From: Burkholderiales bacterium
Lineage (GTDB): Bacteria > Pseudomonadota > Gammaproteobacteria > Burkholderiales > WYBJ01
Reading direction: 5' to 3'
Length of the DNA stretch: 64,000 bases
Assembly: GCA_022841915.1 (NCBI GenBank)
Contig: JALHQN010000003.1
Coordinates: 310,001 to 374,000, forward strand
Both the position numbers and the translations under genes were made by a program. The notes beneath the pieces were generated by a model. The model made no database searches. It was not told where the DNA came from and worked only from the letters and a program-made list of their open reading frames with translations. This document shows, piece by piece, positions 1 through 8,671 of the stretch (position 1 is the stretch's first letter; each line of letters starts with the position of its first letter).

Positions 1-2
1 TC

Positions 3-1370
3 AATCTCATCAAGGCGGGCTCGCTGCACGAGGCCAACGGCGGCTACCTCATGATCGACGCGCACAAGCTGCTCATGCAGCCGCTGGCCTGGGACGCGCT
101 CAAGCGAGCCCTCGTCGCGCGCAAGATCCAGATCTCGTCGATCGGTGAGATGATGGGGCTGGTCAGCACCGTGTCGCTCGATCCGCAGTCGATCCCGCTC
201 GATGTCAAGGTCGTCCTTTTCGGCGAGCGCACGCTCTACTACCTGCTGTACGAATGGGATCCGGAGTTTCGCGAACTGTTCAAGGTCGCAGCCGATTTCG
301 AGGAGACGGTCGAGCTCGACGACGACATGTTGAAGCTCTATGCGCGACTCATCGCCACAGTGGCCAAGGGCGAGCGGATGCTCGCCTTCGACGCCCCGGC
401 ATGCTCGATTTTGCTGGAACACATCGTTCGGCTGGCGGGCGATCAGGCCAAGCTCTCCACGCACATGCAGAGCCTGGCCGACCTGATGCGCGAAGCCGAC
501 CACCTCGCTCGCGCCGCCGGCAAGGCGGCCGTGGATGCCGACAGCGTATCGGCGGCGATCGATGCGCAGCAGCGGCGCGCCGACCGCGTCAAGACGCGCA
601 TGCATGATTCGATCACCGAAGGCGTGTTGCTGATCGAGACGGCCGGCGGCAAGGTCGGTCAGATCAACGGCTTGTCGGTCTTCCAGATCGGCGCTCATGC
701 GTTCGGCTTGCCCACTCGCATCACGGCCACGACCCGTCTCGGCAGCGGTGAAGTGATCGACATTCATCGCGAAGTGAAGCTGAGCGGTGCGATTCACTCC
801 AAAGGCGTGCTCATTCTTTCGTCATTGCTGGGGGCGCGCTACGCTGGCCTGCAGCCGTTGTCGCTTTCGGCGAGCCTCAGTTTCGAGCAGACGTACGGAA
901 CGGTGGATGGCGACAGCGCGTCCCTGGCGGAGTTGTGCGCGCTGCTGTCTTCCCTGGCAGGCGCCCCCATCCGGCAGGATTTCGCCGTGACGGGCGCCAT
1001 CAGCCAGCACGGAGAAGTGCAGGCGATCGGCGGCGTCAACGAAAAGATCGAAGGCTTCTTCGAGATTTGCCGATCCAGGGGGCTCACGGGAACACAGGGA
1101 GTCATCATTCCCGCGGCGAACGTGAGGCACCTGATGCTGCGCCAAGACGTGGTGGACGCGGCTGCGAGCGGAACATTCCATATTCATGCCGTTGCCACGG
1201 TGGACGAGGCCGTCACGCTGTTGACCGGGCTTCCCGCCGGCGCGCCGGATGCGGGGGGCGTCTATCCCGAGGGCAGTTTCAACCGGCGGGTGGCCGATCG
1301 GCTCGGTGCGATGACCCGCGTGCGGCGCGAGTTTGCGGTATCGCAGAAAAATGCGGGAGAGCCGAAGTGA
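3..1370 (+). CDS. Lon-like ATP-dependent protease, C-terminal part (gene runs off the left edge)
   Basis: The reading frame is open from the first bases of the window, so the start lies upstream; about 455 residues are visible. The visible part begins in the end of the AAA+ region (ANGGYLMIDA motif), continues through a helical linker and ends in a Lon-type S16 peptidase domain. The catalytic Ser is in the D-G-D-S-A-S motif (codon at 915) and the Lys in G-G-V-N-E-K (codon at 1044), so the dyad is intact. This resembles the YcbZ/LonB-like family rather than classical Lon. The stop overlaps the GTG start of the next gene (GTGA), which suggests translational coupling. The substrate is unknown. 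Confidence 0.9.
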   Translation, partial: NLIKAGSLHEANGGYLMIDAHKLLMQPLAWDALKRALVARKIQISSIGEMMGLVSTVSLDPQSIPLDVKVVLFGERTLYYLLYEWDPEFRELFKVAADFEETVELDDDMLKLYARLIATVAKGERMLAFDAPACSILLEHIVRLAGDQAKLSTHMQSLADLMREADHLARAAGKAAVDADSVSAAIDAQQRRADRVKTRMHDSITEGVLLIETAGGKVGQINGLSVFQIGAHAFGLPTRITATTRLGSGEVIDIHREVKLSGAIHSKGVLILSSLLGARYAGLQPLSLSASLSFEQTYGTVDGDSASLAELCALLSSLAGAPIRQDFAVTGAISQHGEVQAIGGVNEKIEGFFEICRSRGLTGTQGVIIPAANVRHLMLRQDVVDAAASGTFHIHAVATVDEAVTLLTGLPAGAPDAGGVYPEGSFNRRVADRLGAMTRVRREFAVSQKNAGEPK

Positions 1371-2155
1371 ACGCCTCACCCACCCCCAATGTGCGACGCT
1401 TGATGCTGGCGCTCGATGCGGCGCAGTGCGCAGGCGCCGATCTGATGCTCGCCGTCGAACTGGCGGCGCTGATCGGTGCGGAACTGGAGGGGCTGTTCGT
1501 CGAGGACAGCGACCTGCTCAGTCTCGCGCAGCTTCCGTTCGTGCGCGAGGTGGGCGGGCGCAGCGGTCAGGATCGTCCCATCGTCCGCGAATCGATCGAA
1601 TCGCTGCTTCGAAGTCGAGTGCAGCGGGTGGTCGGCGAACTGGAGCGTGCGGGCAAGGCGCGCAACGTCCCTGTGTCGCATCGCACCGCCCGTGGCAAGG
1701 TGGTGCGACAAGCGCTCGCGCAGTGCGAGACCCGTGATGCGGTGCTTCTGCACGCGCACGGCTCGCTTCGCCCTGTGCCCCGGCGAAGCTCCATCGCGAC
1801 GGCGGCAGGGCCCGTCATGCTGTGGTACGAGGATGGGCCGGCCGCTGCCGCTTCCTTCGATATCGCGGTCAGCCTCGCGCGGCAGTTGCGTTCGGATCTG
1901 TTGGTCGGATTTCCTGCCCGCCCGTTCGTGACGGAATCCGACGTTCGAGGCCAGTTGGCGTCCCGGCTCACGCTTGCGCCCGGGCAGGTGCGGCTGCGGG
2001 CGATCGAAGGTCGGGATGTCGATGCGCTCATCAGCGCCGCGCGCTCTGCGAAAGCGACACAGCTCGTGCTTGCCGCTGGGGCCCGCCTGGCGACAGTCGA
2101 GATGCTCGAACGCATGTTGAGCCATCTCGGCTCGGGCGTGATCCTCGTGCGTTAG
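1367..2155 (+). CDS. Universal-stress-protein-like hypothetical protein coupled to the Lon-like protease
   Basis: 262 residues starting at a GTG that overlaps the stop of the protease gene by four bases. The N-terminal stretch (A-A-L-I-G-A-E-L-E-G-L-F-V-E-D) resembles the start of USP/adenine-nucleotide-binding folds, and the C-terminal half repeats an alternating alpha/beta pattern ending in G-S-G-V-I-L-V-R. No catalytic motif is visible. The overlap suggests that it works with the protease, but that is inference from context. The USP-like assignment rests on pattern resemblance only. Confidence 0.75.
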   Translation: MNASPTPNVRRLMLALDAAQCAGADLMLAVELAALIGAELEGLFVEDSDLLSLAQLPFVREVGGRSGQDRPIVRESIESLLRSRVQRVVGELERAGKARNVPVSHRTARGKVVRQALAQCETRDAVLLHAHGSLRPVPRRSSIATAAGPVMLWYEDGPAAAASFDIAVSLARQLRSDLLVGFPARPFVTESDVRGQLASRLTLAPGQVRLRAIEGRDVDALISAARSAKATQLVLAAGARLATVEMLERMLSHLGSGVILVR

Positions 2156-2353
2156 CGGTTCGATGCCGCGGCGCGGCAAGGACCACGGTTGCATGGTGTG
2201 CGTGACAGGCCTAAGCTGGATGGCTCGTGCGTTCTCCGGCACGTCTTCCGGGCGAACGCTCGATTGCGATTGATCTTGGTCAACCAGCATGGACTGGGCG
2301 TCCCTAAGATTTCGCGGGAGCGTCCGCATGCCAATCGGTAAAAGGAGATGACG

Positions 2354-2617
2354 ATGCCAGCGAGATTGGTGCGGAGCGGCGCGGCGCGTCGGTCGGTCAA
2401 GCGTAAATCCGTCGATCCCGTCCGGGCCGCCGACCGGGCGGCGTCTGCGGCGCGCGAGCCCGAGACGGACGACTGGGTGGAGGCCGAGGACGATCGCGAG
2501 CGTCTAGACGAAGGTGAGATGGAGATGCTGCTCACCGGACATGCGGCGACGCATGGCATCGAAGGCGAAGACAATTGGCTGCTCCAGAGCGAAGCGTCGA
2601 AATGGGACGAGCGCTGA
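2354..2617 (+). CDS. Small acidic hypothetical protein
   Basis: 87 residues. An ATG at 2348 directly abuts the AAAGGAG ribosome-binding site (2341-2347), so the ATG six bases further on is the better start. The N-terminus is basic (SVKRKS) and the rest is strongly acidic (DDWVEAEDDRERLDEGE). I do not recognise a family. It sits alone between the protease operon and hpf. The good ribosome-binding site and compatible coding bias support a real gene. Confidence 0.6.
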   Translation: MPARLVRSGAARRSVKRKSVDPVRAADRAASAAREPETDDWVEAEDDRERLDEGEMEMLLTGHAATHGIEGEDNWLLQSEASKWDER

Positions 2618-2751
2618 GGGTCGACGCGGGCATCGGCAACACATAAACTTCACGCGCCGCGTCGCTCCGGCCTGCTGTGCTGCGCACGGCGCCGGCAGGG
2701 CGGGTTTTGTGCAACGTCAGATTTTCGAATTTTCGGCAGGAGCATTCGTCA

Positions 2752-3126
2752 ATGCAACACCCAGTGAGGATCACCGTGAGAGGTTTCGAGCGTTCGGATG
2801 CGCTCGAGGCAGCCGTCGTGCAGCGCAGTGGAAAACTGGATCAGTTTTTCCCGCAGCTGATCGGCTGCGAAACGACCATCGAACTGGAGGAGCACAGCAA
2901 GCAGCACGGCAATCACTACGTGGTCAAGCTGGTGCTGAAGATTCCCGGCAACGATATCGTTGTCGATCATCAGCGCGACGAGGATGCCTATGTGGCCTTG
3001 CGCGACGCCTTCGATGCAGCCGAGCGCAGGCTGAAGGCGGTCGCTGAGCGCAATCGTGGCAGCGACCGCGCGAAGCGCCGTTCGGGCGCGGATACCATGG
3101 ATAGCGCAGACAGCGTGGACAGCTGA
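2752..3126 (+). CDS. hpf: Ribosome hibernation promoting factor (HPF/RaiA family)
   Basis: 124 residues, the short form without the long-HPF C-terminal domain. The fold is recognisable from the start (VRITVRGFERSDALEA), the beta strand ending in I-E-L-E-E-H-S, and the region D-I-V-V-D-H-Q-R-D-E-D-A-Y-V-A-L-R-D-A-F-D, typical of sigma-54 modulation/HPF proteins. Family members bind the 30S decoding region and promote inactive ribosome dimers in stationary phase. The ATG at 2752 is preceded by GGCAGGAGC. A longer frame extends upstream but lacks a comparable site. The C-terminal tail is rich in Ser, Asp and Arg and looks disordered. Confidence 0.9.
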   Translation: MQHPVRITVRGFERSDALEAAVVQRSGKLDQFFPQLIGCETTIELEEHSKQHGNHYVVKLVLKIPGNDIVVDHQRDEDAYVALRDAFDAAERRLKAVAERNRGSDRAKRRSGADTMDSADSVDS

Positions 3127-3158
3127 TTTCAACCCGATTGCTCGAGCGGCCAGGCAGC

Positions 3159-3869
3159 ATGACGAGCGATCACTTCGCCCTCATTCCAGCAGCGGGCAGC
3201 GGTTCGCGCTTCGGATCGACGCAACCCAAGCAATACGAGTTGATCGACGGGCTGCCCATGCTGGAGCACACCGTGCGTTCGCTCGCCTGTCAGCGGGGCA
3301 TCACGTGCGTGTTCGTCGTCTTGGCGCCTGGCGATACGCAATTTCGCCGAGGCGGCTGGACCGGCTATCCCGCGCAGGTCGTGCCGCTGTTCTGCGGTGG
3401 CCCGACGCGGGCCAGCAGTGTCTTCAATGCGCTCATGGCGATTCGCGACCGGGTGGACGATGACGACTGGATACTCGTGCACGATGCTGCTCGTCCGTGC
3501 GTAAGCCATGCGGAACTCGATCGCCTCATGGGCAGCCTGGAAACCGACGAGGTCGGCGGGCTTCTCGCATTGCCGGTCGCGGATACGCTCAAGCGCGCCG
3601 ACTCAACGCAGCGTGTCGCGTCGACCGAGTCTCGTGAGGGACTATGGCGCGCGCTTACGCCGCAAATGTTCCGGTATCGGCTATTGGTCGAGGCGATGCA
3701 TCGAGCCAAGGCCGTGCTCGTCACGGACGAAGCGTCTGCAATCGAGCGTTTGGGTTTGCAGCCGAAGCTCGTCCCGGGCGCGGCCACCAACATCAAAGTG
3801 ACTTATGCCGAGGATATCGCGCTCGCCGCCGCGATCCTGGCGCAGCGGGGTGAGGGTAGATGCGGGTAG
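3159..3869 (+). CDS. ispD: 2-C-methyl-D-erythritol 4-phosphate cytidylyltransferase
   Basis: 236 residues, normal length. IspD makes CDP-methylerythritol from MEP and CTP in the non-mevalonate isoprenoid pathway (cytosol). The CTP-binding signature [11 protein letters not shown] with K-Q-Y follows the start directly, and V-H-D-A-A-R-P-C is the second conserved block. The end shows the usual [10 protein letters not shown]. It overlaps ispF by ten bases, a common arrangement in proteobacteria, so the two are co-translated. The start is the ATG before [12 protein letters not shown]; an in-frame upstream ATG would add only seven residues. Confidence 0.96.
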   Translation: MTSDHFALIPAAGSGSRFGSTQPKQYELIDGLPMLEHTVRSLACQRGITCVFVVLAPGDTQFRRGGWTGYPAQVVPLFCGGPTRASSVFNALMAIRDRVDDDDWILVHDAARPCVSHAELDRLMGSLETDEVGGLLALPVADTLKRADSTQRVASTESREGLWRALTPQMFRYRLLVEAMHRAKAVLVTDEASAIERLGLQPKLVPGAATNIKVTYAEDIALAAAILAQRGEGRCG

Positions 3870-4345
3870 GACAAGGGTTCGACATCCACGCCCTGGTGGT
3901 CGGGCGCAAGCTGATCATCGGCGGCGTAGAGATCTCCTATGAAAAGGGTTTGGCGGGACATTCGGACGCCGATGTGCTCATCCATGCGATCTGCGATGCC
4001 TTGCTGGGCGCGGCCGGCTTGGGCGATATCGGGCGCCACTTTCCTGACACCGATCCGCGATACCGGGGTGCCGACAGCCGCGTACTGCTAGCGGAGGTGA
4101 TGGACAAAGTGCGTGCGAATGGCTGGCAAGTGGTCAACCTCGATGCGACCATCATCGCGCAGGCCCCGCGCATGGCGCCTCATATCCCTCGCATGGAAGA
4201 GAATCTGCGTCTGGCACTCGGAGGCGCTTGTGCCATCAACATCAAGGCGAAAACGATGGAGAAGCTCGGGGCGATCGGGCGCGGGGAAGGGATCGCCGCC
4301 GAGGCGGTGGTTCTGCTCGAAGTGCAGCCTCCGGATACCGACTGA
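3860..4345 (+). CDS. ispF: 2-C-methyl-D-erythritol 2,4-cyclodiphosphate synthase
   Basis: 161 residues, full length. IspF cyclises CDP-ME 2-phosphate, the step after IspD and IspE in the MEP pathway. The metal-binding D-I-H near the N-terminus (GQGFDIH), [10 protein letters not shown], the I-G-R-H-F-P-D-T-D block and the C-terminal signature ([17 protein letters not shown]) are all present. It overlaps ispD and ends 37 bases before thpR, so the three genes are probably one transcript. Confidence 0.97.
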   Translation: MRVGQGFDIHALVVGRKLIIGGVEISYEKGLAGHSDADVLIHAICDALLGAAGLGDIGRHFPDTDPRYRGADSRVLLAEVMDKVRANGWQVVNLDATIIAQAPRMAPHIPRMEENLRLALGGACAINIKAKTMEKLGAIGRGEGIAAEAVVLLEVQPPDTD

Positions 4346-4382
4346 GTCTTCGCGTATTGCGGGAGGAGCGCCGAGGGAGCCG

Positions 4383-4898
4383 ATGCGCCTGTTCTTCGCC
4401 TTGTGGCCCGACGCCCCGGTTCGCGCCGAGTTGGCACGATGGTCCGAGCGCTGTCGCCTTTCCTCGGGCGGGCGTGCCACTCGCGCCCCCAACCTGCATG
4501 CGACGCTCGCGTTCCTGGGCGAGGTCGATCCGGCGCGTTTGCCGGCACTGCTTCGCATCGGTGGCCGATCACGGTCGGCAGCCTTCGAACTCTGCCTGGA
4601 CCACGTTGCATACTGGCCTCGCAACCGCATCGTCTATGCCGGCGCATCGCAGCCGTCGCAGGCGCTGGGCGCGCTCGCGCGTTCGCTCAACACTCAGTTG
4701 AGCGAGGTCGGGCACCGCGTGGATCAGCGACCCTATGCACTGCACGTAACCTTGCTGCGAGATGCGCATACCGCGCCTGTCGTCAAGGTCGTCGAGCCCT
4801 TGCTGTGGCGAGTAAGCCACATGGTCCTCGTTGAATCTGTGCGGGCAGGCGGTGGTCAGGTGTATCGTCCTGTGCACCGCTTTATGCTTAGAAGCTGA
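4383..4898 (+). CDS. thpR: RNA 2',3'-cyclic phosphodiesterase (2H superfamily)
   Basis: 171 residues. Two H-x-T motifs, H-A-T-L-A-F-L-G and H-V-T-L-L-R-D, are the hallmarks of the 2H phosphoesterase (LigT/ThpR) family, and the opening M-R-L-F-F-A-L-W-P is typical. Members hydrolyse 2',3'-cyclic phosphates on RNA; the physiological substrate is uncertain. The start follows a weak GGGAGCCG site. The gene lies 37 bases after ispF in the same direction. Confidence 0.9.
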   Translation: MRLFFALWPDAPVRAELARWSERCRLSSGGRATRAPNLHATLAFLGEVDPARLPALLRIGGRSRSAAFELCLDHVAYWPRNRIVYAGASQPSQALGALARSLNTQLSEVGHRVDQRPYALHVTLLRDAHTAPVVKVVEPLLWRVSHMVLVESVRAGGGQVYRPVHRFMLRS

Positions 4899-4934
4899 GC
4901 CGCAGGCATAAGCGCTGGCGGTAGGAGCCTCGTT

Positions 4935-5408
4935 TTGGATCACGCGCACATGTTCATGCGAGCGGCTCGCGAAGCGAGCGCCGCATCGTCGGATGTCTTG
5001 GTGCTTCCCCAGTGGACCGAGGCGAATTGGGTCGAACTGCTCGGGCGCGCCCAGCTCAGACAGGTGAACGCCAGTGAGATCGTGATCGCGCGCGGCTCCC
5101 AGGAGCGCGCGCTCTACTTCACCGCCATCGGTGATTACGAGGTCGGCGGTGCCTATATGGGCGGGGCCAGTCTGACATGGCTGGCGCGCATTCCTGCCGG
5201 CAGTGTGTTCGGCGAGCAGTCGTTTTTCGACGGCTTGCCGCGTTCGGCGAACGTCTGGGCTCATGCGCAAGGCGAATTGCTCGTGCTCCCCTTCGAGAGC
5301 TATCAGCGTTTCGCCGAGGATACGCCCGACCTGGCTCGCGATTTCATCTTCGCGCTGGCGCGCATACTGTCGCTGCGTCTGCGCAACACGACCGTGCGCG
5401 TGCACTGA
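4935..5408 (+). CDS. Cyclic-nucleotide-binding (Crp-type sensor) domain protein without DNA-binding domain
   Basis: 157 residues. The single cNMP-binding beta-barrel is recognisable from L-Y-F-T-A-I-G-D-Y-E-V, the F-G-E-Q-S-F-F-D-G-L-P-R phosphate-cassette-like stretch (roughly residues 94-105) and the following R-S-A-N-V-W-A. The canonical R-x-A of cAMP receptors is R-S-A, so nucleotide binding is possible. No HTH follows. I chose the TTG at 4935 because GTAGGAGCC lies about seven bases upstream; the first ATG (4950) has no site. Partner and ligand are unknown. It is convergent with the next gene. Confidence 0.75.
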   Translation: MDHAHMFMRAAREASAASSDVLVLPQWTEANWVELLGRAQLRQVNASEIVIARGSQERALYFTAIGDYEVGGAYMGGASLTWLARIPAGSVFGEQSFFDGLPRSANVWAHAQGELLVLPFESYQRFAEDTPDLARDFIFALARILSLRLRNTTVRVH

Positions 5409-5435
5409 GACGACTCATCGGTTGCTTTCGCTGGT

Positions 5436-5876
5436 TCAGAGAAAGACGTGGTTTTCCAGGTGACCGGCGAGTTCCTTCTCCGGCAGCTTGGTGTAGTCTT
5501 TCTCGATCGAGACCGCAACGAGCTTCCGTACGTGTGCATCGAGTTGCTGGTTGAGCAATCCCATGAAGTGCGGGGAAGCCACCAGCAGGAGCCGCTCGTA
5601 GGCGTGGTTCGTGCGCCCCTGATTCAGTTCGCGCGCGAGTTCCAACGCGAATCGCTGCGCCTCCACTTCCTTGGGTGATTTTGCGGCAACGAAGGCGCCG
5701 TGACCGTTGCCGTGGCTCTGGGAGTGTCCGGGCCGGTCGCTCGCCAGATCCGAGCCTTTCTCGCGGCTCTCGGCATGCGCCAGAGTCTTGACGCGGGTGA
5801 GCCCCTTGTTGGGCCCCTCGTTGCTATAGACAGTGGCCGTCGAGGCATTCGCCACCAAAATCCATGTTCGAGTCAT
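5436..5876 (-). CDS. Host attachment family protein (bacterial eRF1-like domain)
   Basis: 146 residues. The N-terminus T-W-I-L-V-A-N-A-S-T-A-T-V-Y, a central S-H-G-N-G-H-G-A-F segment and the C-terminal part (A-Y-E-R-L-L-L-V-A-S-P-H-F-M-G-L-L) match the family annotated as required for attachment to host cells, also described as baeRF/eRF1-like. The biochemical role is not established for most members. The ATG at 5876 has GGGAG upstream; a longer in-frame extension has none. It is convergent with the cNMP-binding gene. Confidence 0.85.
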   Translation of the reverse strand: MTRTWILVANASTATVYSNEGPNKGLTRVKTLAHAESREKGSDLASDRPGHSQSHGNGHGAFVAAKSPKEVEAQRFALELARELNQGRTNHAYERLLLVASPHFMGLLNQQLDAHVRKLVAVSIEKDYTKLPEKELAGHLENHVFL

Positions 5877-5919
5877 GCGATTCTCCCGTACGGAACGACG
5901 CATTGGGTTCCGGGCCACT

Positions 5920-7284
5920 TCAATCTAGCGCGCTGCTCGGCTCGTGGTATTGATCGAGATCATGGGCCGGGGGTACGCGCAGCGTGACGCGCGCCTCTAG
6001 TCCGCCGCCCGGCCGCGGCAACAGTTCGATGCGGCCCGAATGCGCTTTGGCCACGCGTTGCACGATGGCCAAGCCCAGACCGGAACCGCTCGCGCCGCTG
6101 CGGGACGCTTCCAGGCGCGTGAAGGGCTGTAGCATGCGCTGCGCCTGATCGGGTGGAATGCCGGGCCCGCGATCGAGGACTGCGATGACGATGTCGTCAC
6201 CATCGCAGCGGGTGATCACTTCGACGTCGCTGCTCGAGTAGCGAAGTGCGTTGTCGATCAGATTGACGACCAGTCGCTGCATCGCCATGGGGCGCAGCGG
6301 CAGCGGCGGGATCGGTTCGGTGCGTGCGCTGACCGGGCGGTTGCGTCGCGCGTACCGATCGACCGCCGCATGCACGATGGCGTTCAAATCCCCCGCACGC
6401 TCCAGGGCTTCGCCGGATTCGTCGCGGGCGAAGTCGAGAAACTGATCGATGATGGCATCGATGTCCTCGATATCCTGCACCATGCCCTCGGCCATGAGGC
6501 GATCGGGGTGTTCCAGCATTTCGAGCGCCAGCCGCAAGCGTGACAACGGCGTCCGAAGGTCATGGGAGACGCCCGCGAGCAGCAAGGCGCGCTCGGATTC
6601 CGCTCGTTGCAGGGCTTCGGTCATGGCGTTGAATGCGCCGGCAAGCGTGCGCAGTTCGGTGGCTCCGGCTTCGTTCAATGGCTGCGGACGCGTGCCGCCG
6701 GCCAACTGGGCGGCCGCGCGTGTCAGCGCCCGCAGCGGTTCGTTGATGCGCGACACGAGGAACCATGCCCCGATCAGGGCGAGCAGGCTTGCGAGCGCGC
6801 TCCAGCCGATCCATTGCCACGGCAGTTGCCGCTCGATGCGCTCGCGCGGCAGCGCGAGCCAGTACTGCTCGCCGTCGATGCGGAAACTGACGAGCAGTCC
6901 GGAAAGGCCTTCCTGCTCGAGCTTGAGCTGTGTTCCCTCGCCGAGCGCTTCCTGGACTGCGCGCATGATGGCTCTCGAGCGCGCGGAATCCGGCAGATCG
7001 ACCACAGGCTCCTCCTCGCCGGCCGGATAGATGCGGATCCCTTCGTGCTGCGAGAGATAGCGCAACAGCTCGATGCGTTTCTCCGGAGCCGCGGTAACGA
7101 TGGCCGCGCGCGTCAGATTGACGATGCTCGCCACCTGTTGCGCTATGGCGCGCGCGCGCGGTTCCCGCTCCGACGCATCGAGAATGCTGATCCAGGCAGT
7201 CAGGCTGGCGATGAGGAGCAGCGCAATGAGAAGAAACGTGCGCCACAGCAAGGAGCGCGGGAGCAAATCGAACGGCCGTGTCAT
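5920..7284 (-). CDS. envZ: EnvZ/RisS-like sensor histidine kinase
   Basis: 454 residues. The order is TM1 (about residues 16-33), a periplasmic loop of some 125 residues, TM2 (about 161-178), a HAMP linker, a dimerisation helix with the phospho-acceptor His241 in V-S-H-D-L-R-T-P, an N-box (N-L-I-D-N-A-L-R) and G-boxes (D-R-G-P-G-I-P, G-S-G-L-G-L-A-I-V). All catalytic motifs are intact. It lies 29 bases downstream of its response regulator, so it is the second gene of the operon. By family it should sense envelope conditions and control the OmpR-type regulator. The signal cannot be told. Confidence 0.9.
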   Translation of the reverse strand: MTRPFDLLPRSLLWRTFLLIALLLIASLTAWISILDASEREPRARAIAQQVASIVNLTRAAIVTAAPEKRIELLRYLSQHEGIRIYPAGEEEPVVDLPDSARSRAIMRAVQEALGEGTQLKLEQEGLSGLLVSFRIDGEQYWLALPRERIERQLPWQWIGWSALASLLALIGAWFLVSRINEPLRALTRAAAQLAGGTRPQPLNEAGATELRTLAGAFNAMTEALQRAESERALLLAGVSHDLRTPLSRLRLALEMLEHPDRLMAEGMVQDIEDIDAIIDQFLDFARDESGEALERAGDLNAIVHAAVDRYARRNRPVSARTEPIPPLPLRPMAMQRLVVNLIDNALRYSSSDVEVITRCDGDDIVIAVLDRGPGIPPDQAQRMLQPFTRLEASRSGASGSGLGLAIVQRVAKAHSGRIELLPRPGGGLEARVTLRVPPAHDLDQYHEPSSALD

Positions 7285-7313
7285 CGGCTGGCTGCGGCAG
7301 CGCTCATGGGCGA

Positions 7314-8060
7314 CTAATTCTTGGCCGGTTTGTCGTCGCGCTTCTTGCCGTCGGGCACGAACACGTAGCCGAAACCCCATACCGTCTGGATGAAGGCGGG
7401 ACGGGCCGGATCGGGTTCGATCAGTCGGCGCAGGCGGGAAATCTGTACGTCGATGGAGCGATCGAAGGCTTCGAATTCCCGGCCTCGTGCAAGCTCCATC
7501 AACTTGTCGCGGGACAGGGGCGTGCGGGCGTGGGTGGTCAGCACTTTGAGCAAAGCGAATTCGCCCGTAGTCAGGGGAACTTCTTCCTTTCCACGGGTCA
7601 GCGTCCTGGTGCCGAGGTCCAGGCTGAACGTGCCGAACGGGACGATCTCGTTCTCTTGCGCCGGGGCGCCCGGGGGCGGCGCGGGTTGGCGCCGGCGCAA
7701 GACTGCGTGGATCCGCGCGACCAGCTCGCGCGGGTTGAACGGCTTGGGCAGGTAATCGTCGGCGCCCATTTCCAGGCCGACGATGCGATCGACCTCGTCG
7801 CCCTTGGCGGTCAGCATGATGATCGGAACCGGGTTGCCCGCGCCGCGCAGTCGCCTGCAGATGGCCAGTCCGTCCTCACCGGGAAGCATGAGATCGAGCA
7901 CGAGGAGGTCGAACAACTCGCGGTTGAGCACGCGGTCCATGGCGCCTGCATCCGGGGCGGTCTGGACTGCGAATCCCTGTTCGCTCAGATAGCGATGCAG
8001 CAGATCGCGCAGGCGCAAGTCGTCGTCGACGACCAGAATCTTGGTTCGCTTCTCTGTCAT
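7314..8060 (-). CDS. ompR: OmpR-family response regulator
   Basis: 248 residues. The receiver domain (about 1-120) has the acidic pocket V-V-D-D-D, the phospho-acceptor Asp56 in L-V-L-D-L-M-L-P, T in M-L-T-A and K in L-P-K-P-F. A Pro-rich linker leads to a winged-helix domain with D-R-S-I-D-V-Q-I-S-R-L-R-R-L and the final V-W-G-F-G-Y-V-F. It is very close in pattern to OmpR/RisA. The ATG at 8060 was chosen because the protein N-terminus then starts just before the receiver domain. The kinase gene follows 29 bases downstream. Confidence 0.93.
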   Translation of the reverse strand: MTEKRTKILVVDDDLRLRDLLHRYLSEQGFAVQTAPDAGAMDRVLNRELFDLLVLDLMLPGEDGLAICRRLRGAGNPVPIIMLTAKGDEVDRIVGLEMGADDYLPKPFNPRELVARIHAVLRRRQPAPPPGAPAQENEIVPFGTFSLDLGTRTLTRGKEEVPLTTGEFALLKVLTTHARTPLSRDKLMELARGREFEAFDRSIDVQISRLRRLIEPDPARPAFIQTVWGFGYVFVPDGKKRDDKPAKN

Positions 8061-8153
8061 AGGATCGAATCTCACGCGTGTCGATGGGCCGCGATGCACC
8101 AGCCTGTCGGAAGCGGGAAGAATAAGCCTCATGCAACGGGCGTCAACGCCGCA

Positions 8154-8200
8154 CTGTAACAGTGTATTGCATCGCTCCGGCGGCTAACAAACTGTTACAG
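8154..8200. promoter_or_regulatory. Inverted repeat upstream of ompR (candidate regulator-binding site)
   Basis: CTGTAACAGT at 8154-8163 and ACTGTTACAG at 8191-8200 are perfect inverted copies separated by 27 bases, about 95-140 bases upstream of the ompR start. GTAAC/GTTAC half-sites recall OmpR-family boxes, so autoregulation is possible but inferred. This repeat is the only clear structure in the 307-base gap 8061-8367 between ompR and the divergent small secreted-protein gene; either gene could be the target. Confidence 0.45.
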
Positions 8201-8367
8201 ACGAGCCTGCTTGGTGGTGCCTGCGGCCGGGCGAGTGCAGTATCCTTGCACGTGACGAGGACGCACGAAGGTGGCCGCCGAGAATACCTTGGCGAGCCGG
8301 TTCGGCTTCTACTTCATCATGTCGATTTTCAGGCTTGAGACGGCAGGCATGGACGAGCGGAGTAGCT

Positions 8368-8664
8368 ATGAATGAATGCAGCATGTGGCGATGGCTCCTG
8401 CTTTCGGCGGCTCTGTTGCTGGCGCTGCCGTCGACTGCGGCTGCGCAATACGATTACGGTCAAGGGGCGATCTTCGCGCAGAGCGGGCAGCGGGGTGATT
8501 CAGCCGATCGGCCCGATCGCAGCCGCAGCCGTGACGACGGGCAGACGCGGCGGTCGGATCGCGAACGCAGCCAACGAATGACCCCAGACGAGCACAGGGA
8601 ACTCAATCGTGACTTGCAGCGTGCCAATCGGGAGATTTACCGCAAGGGGCGCGAGGGTCGTTGA
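8368..8664 (+). CDS. Small secreted hypothetical protein
   Basis: 98 residues. Residues 7-26 form a signal peptide ending P-S-T-A-A-A-Q, with predicted cleavage after AAA or nearby. The mature part is short, Gly/Asp/Ser/Arg-rich and low-complexity, and then forms a charged helix (TPDEHRELNRDLQRANREI). I do not recognise a named family. It sits seven bases before the DUF1800 gene and is probably co-transcribed with it. Confidence 0.65.
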   Translation: MNECSMWRWLLLSAALLLALPSTAAAQYDYGQGAIFAQSGQRGDSADRPDRSRSRDDGQTRRSDRERSQRMTPDEHRELNRDLQRANREIYRKGREGR

Positions 8665-8671
8665 GCTGCCG

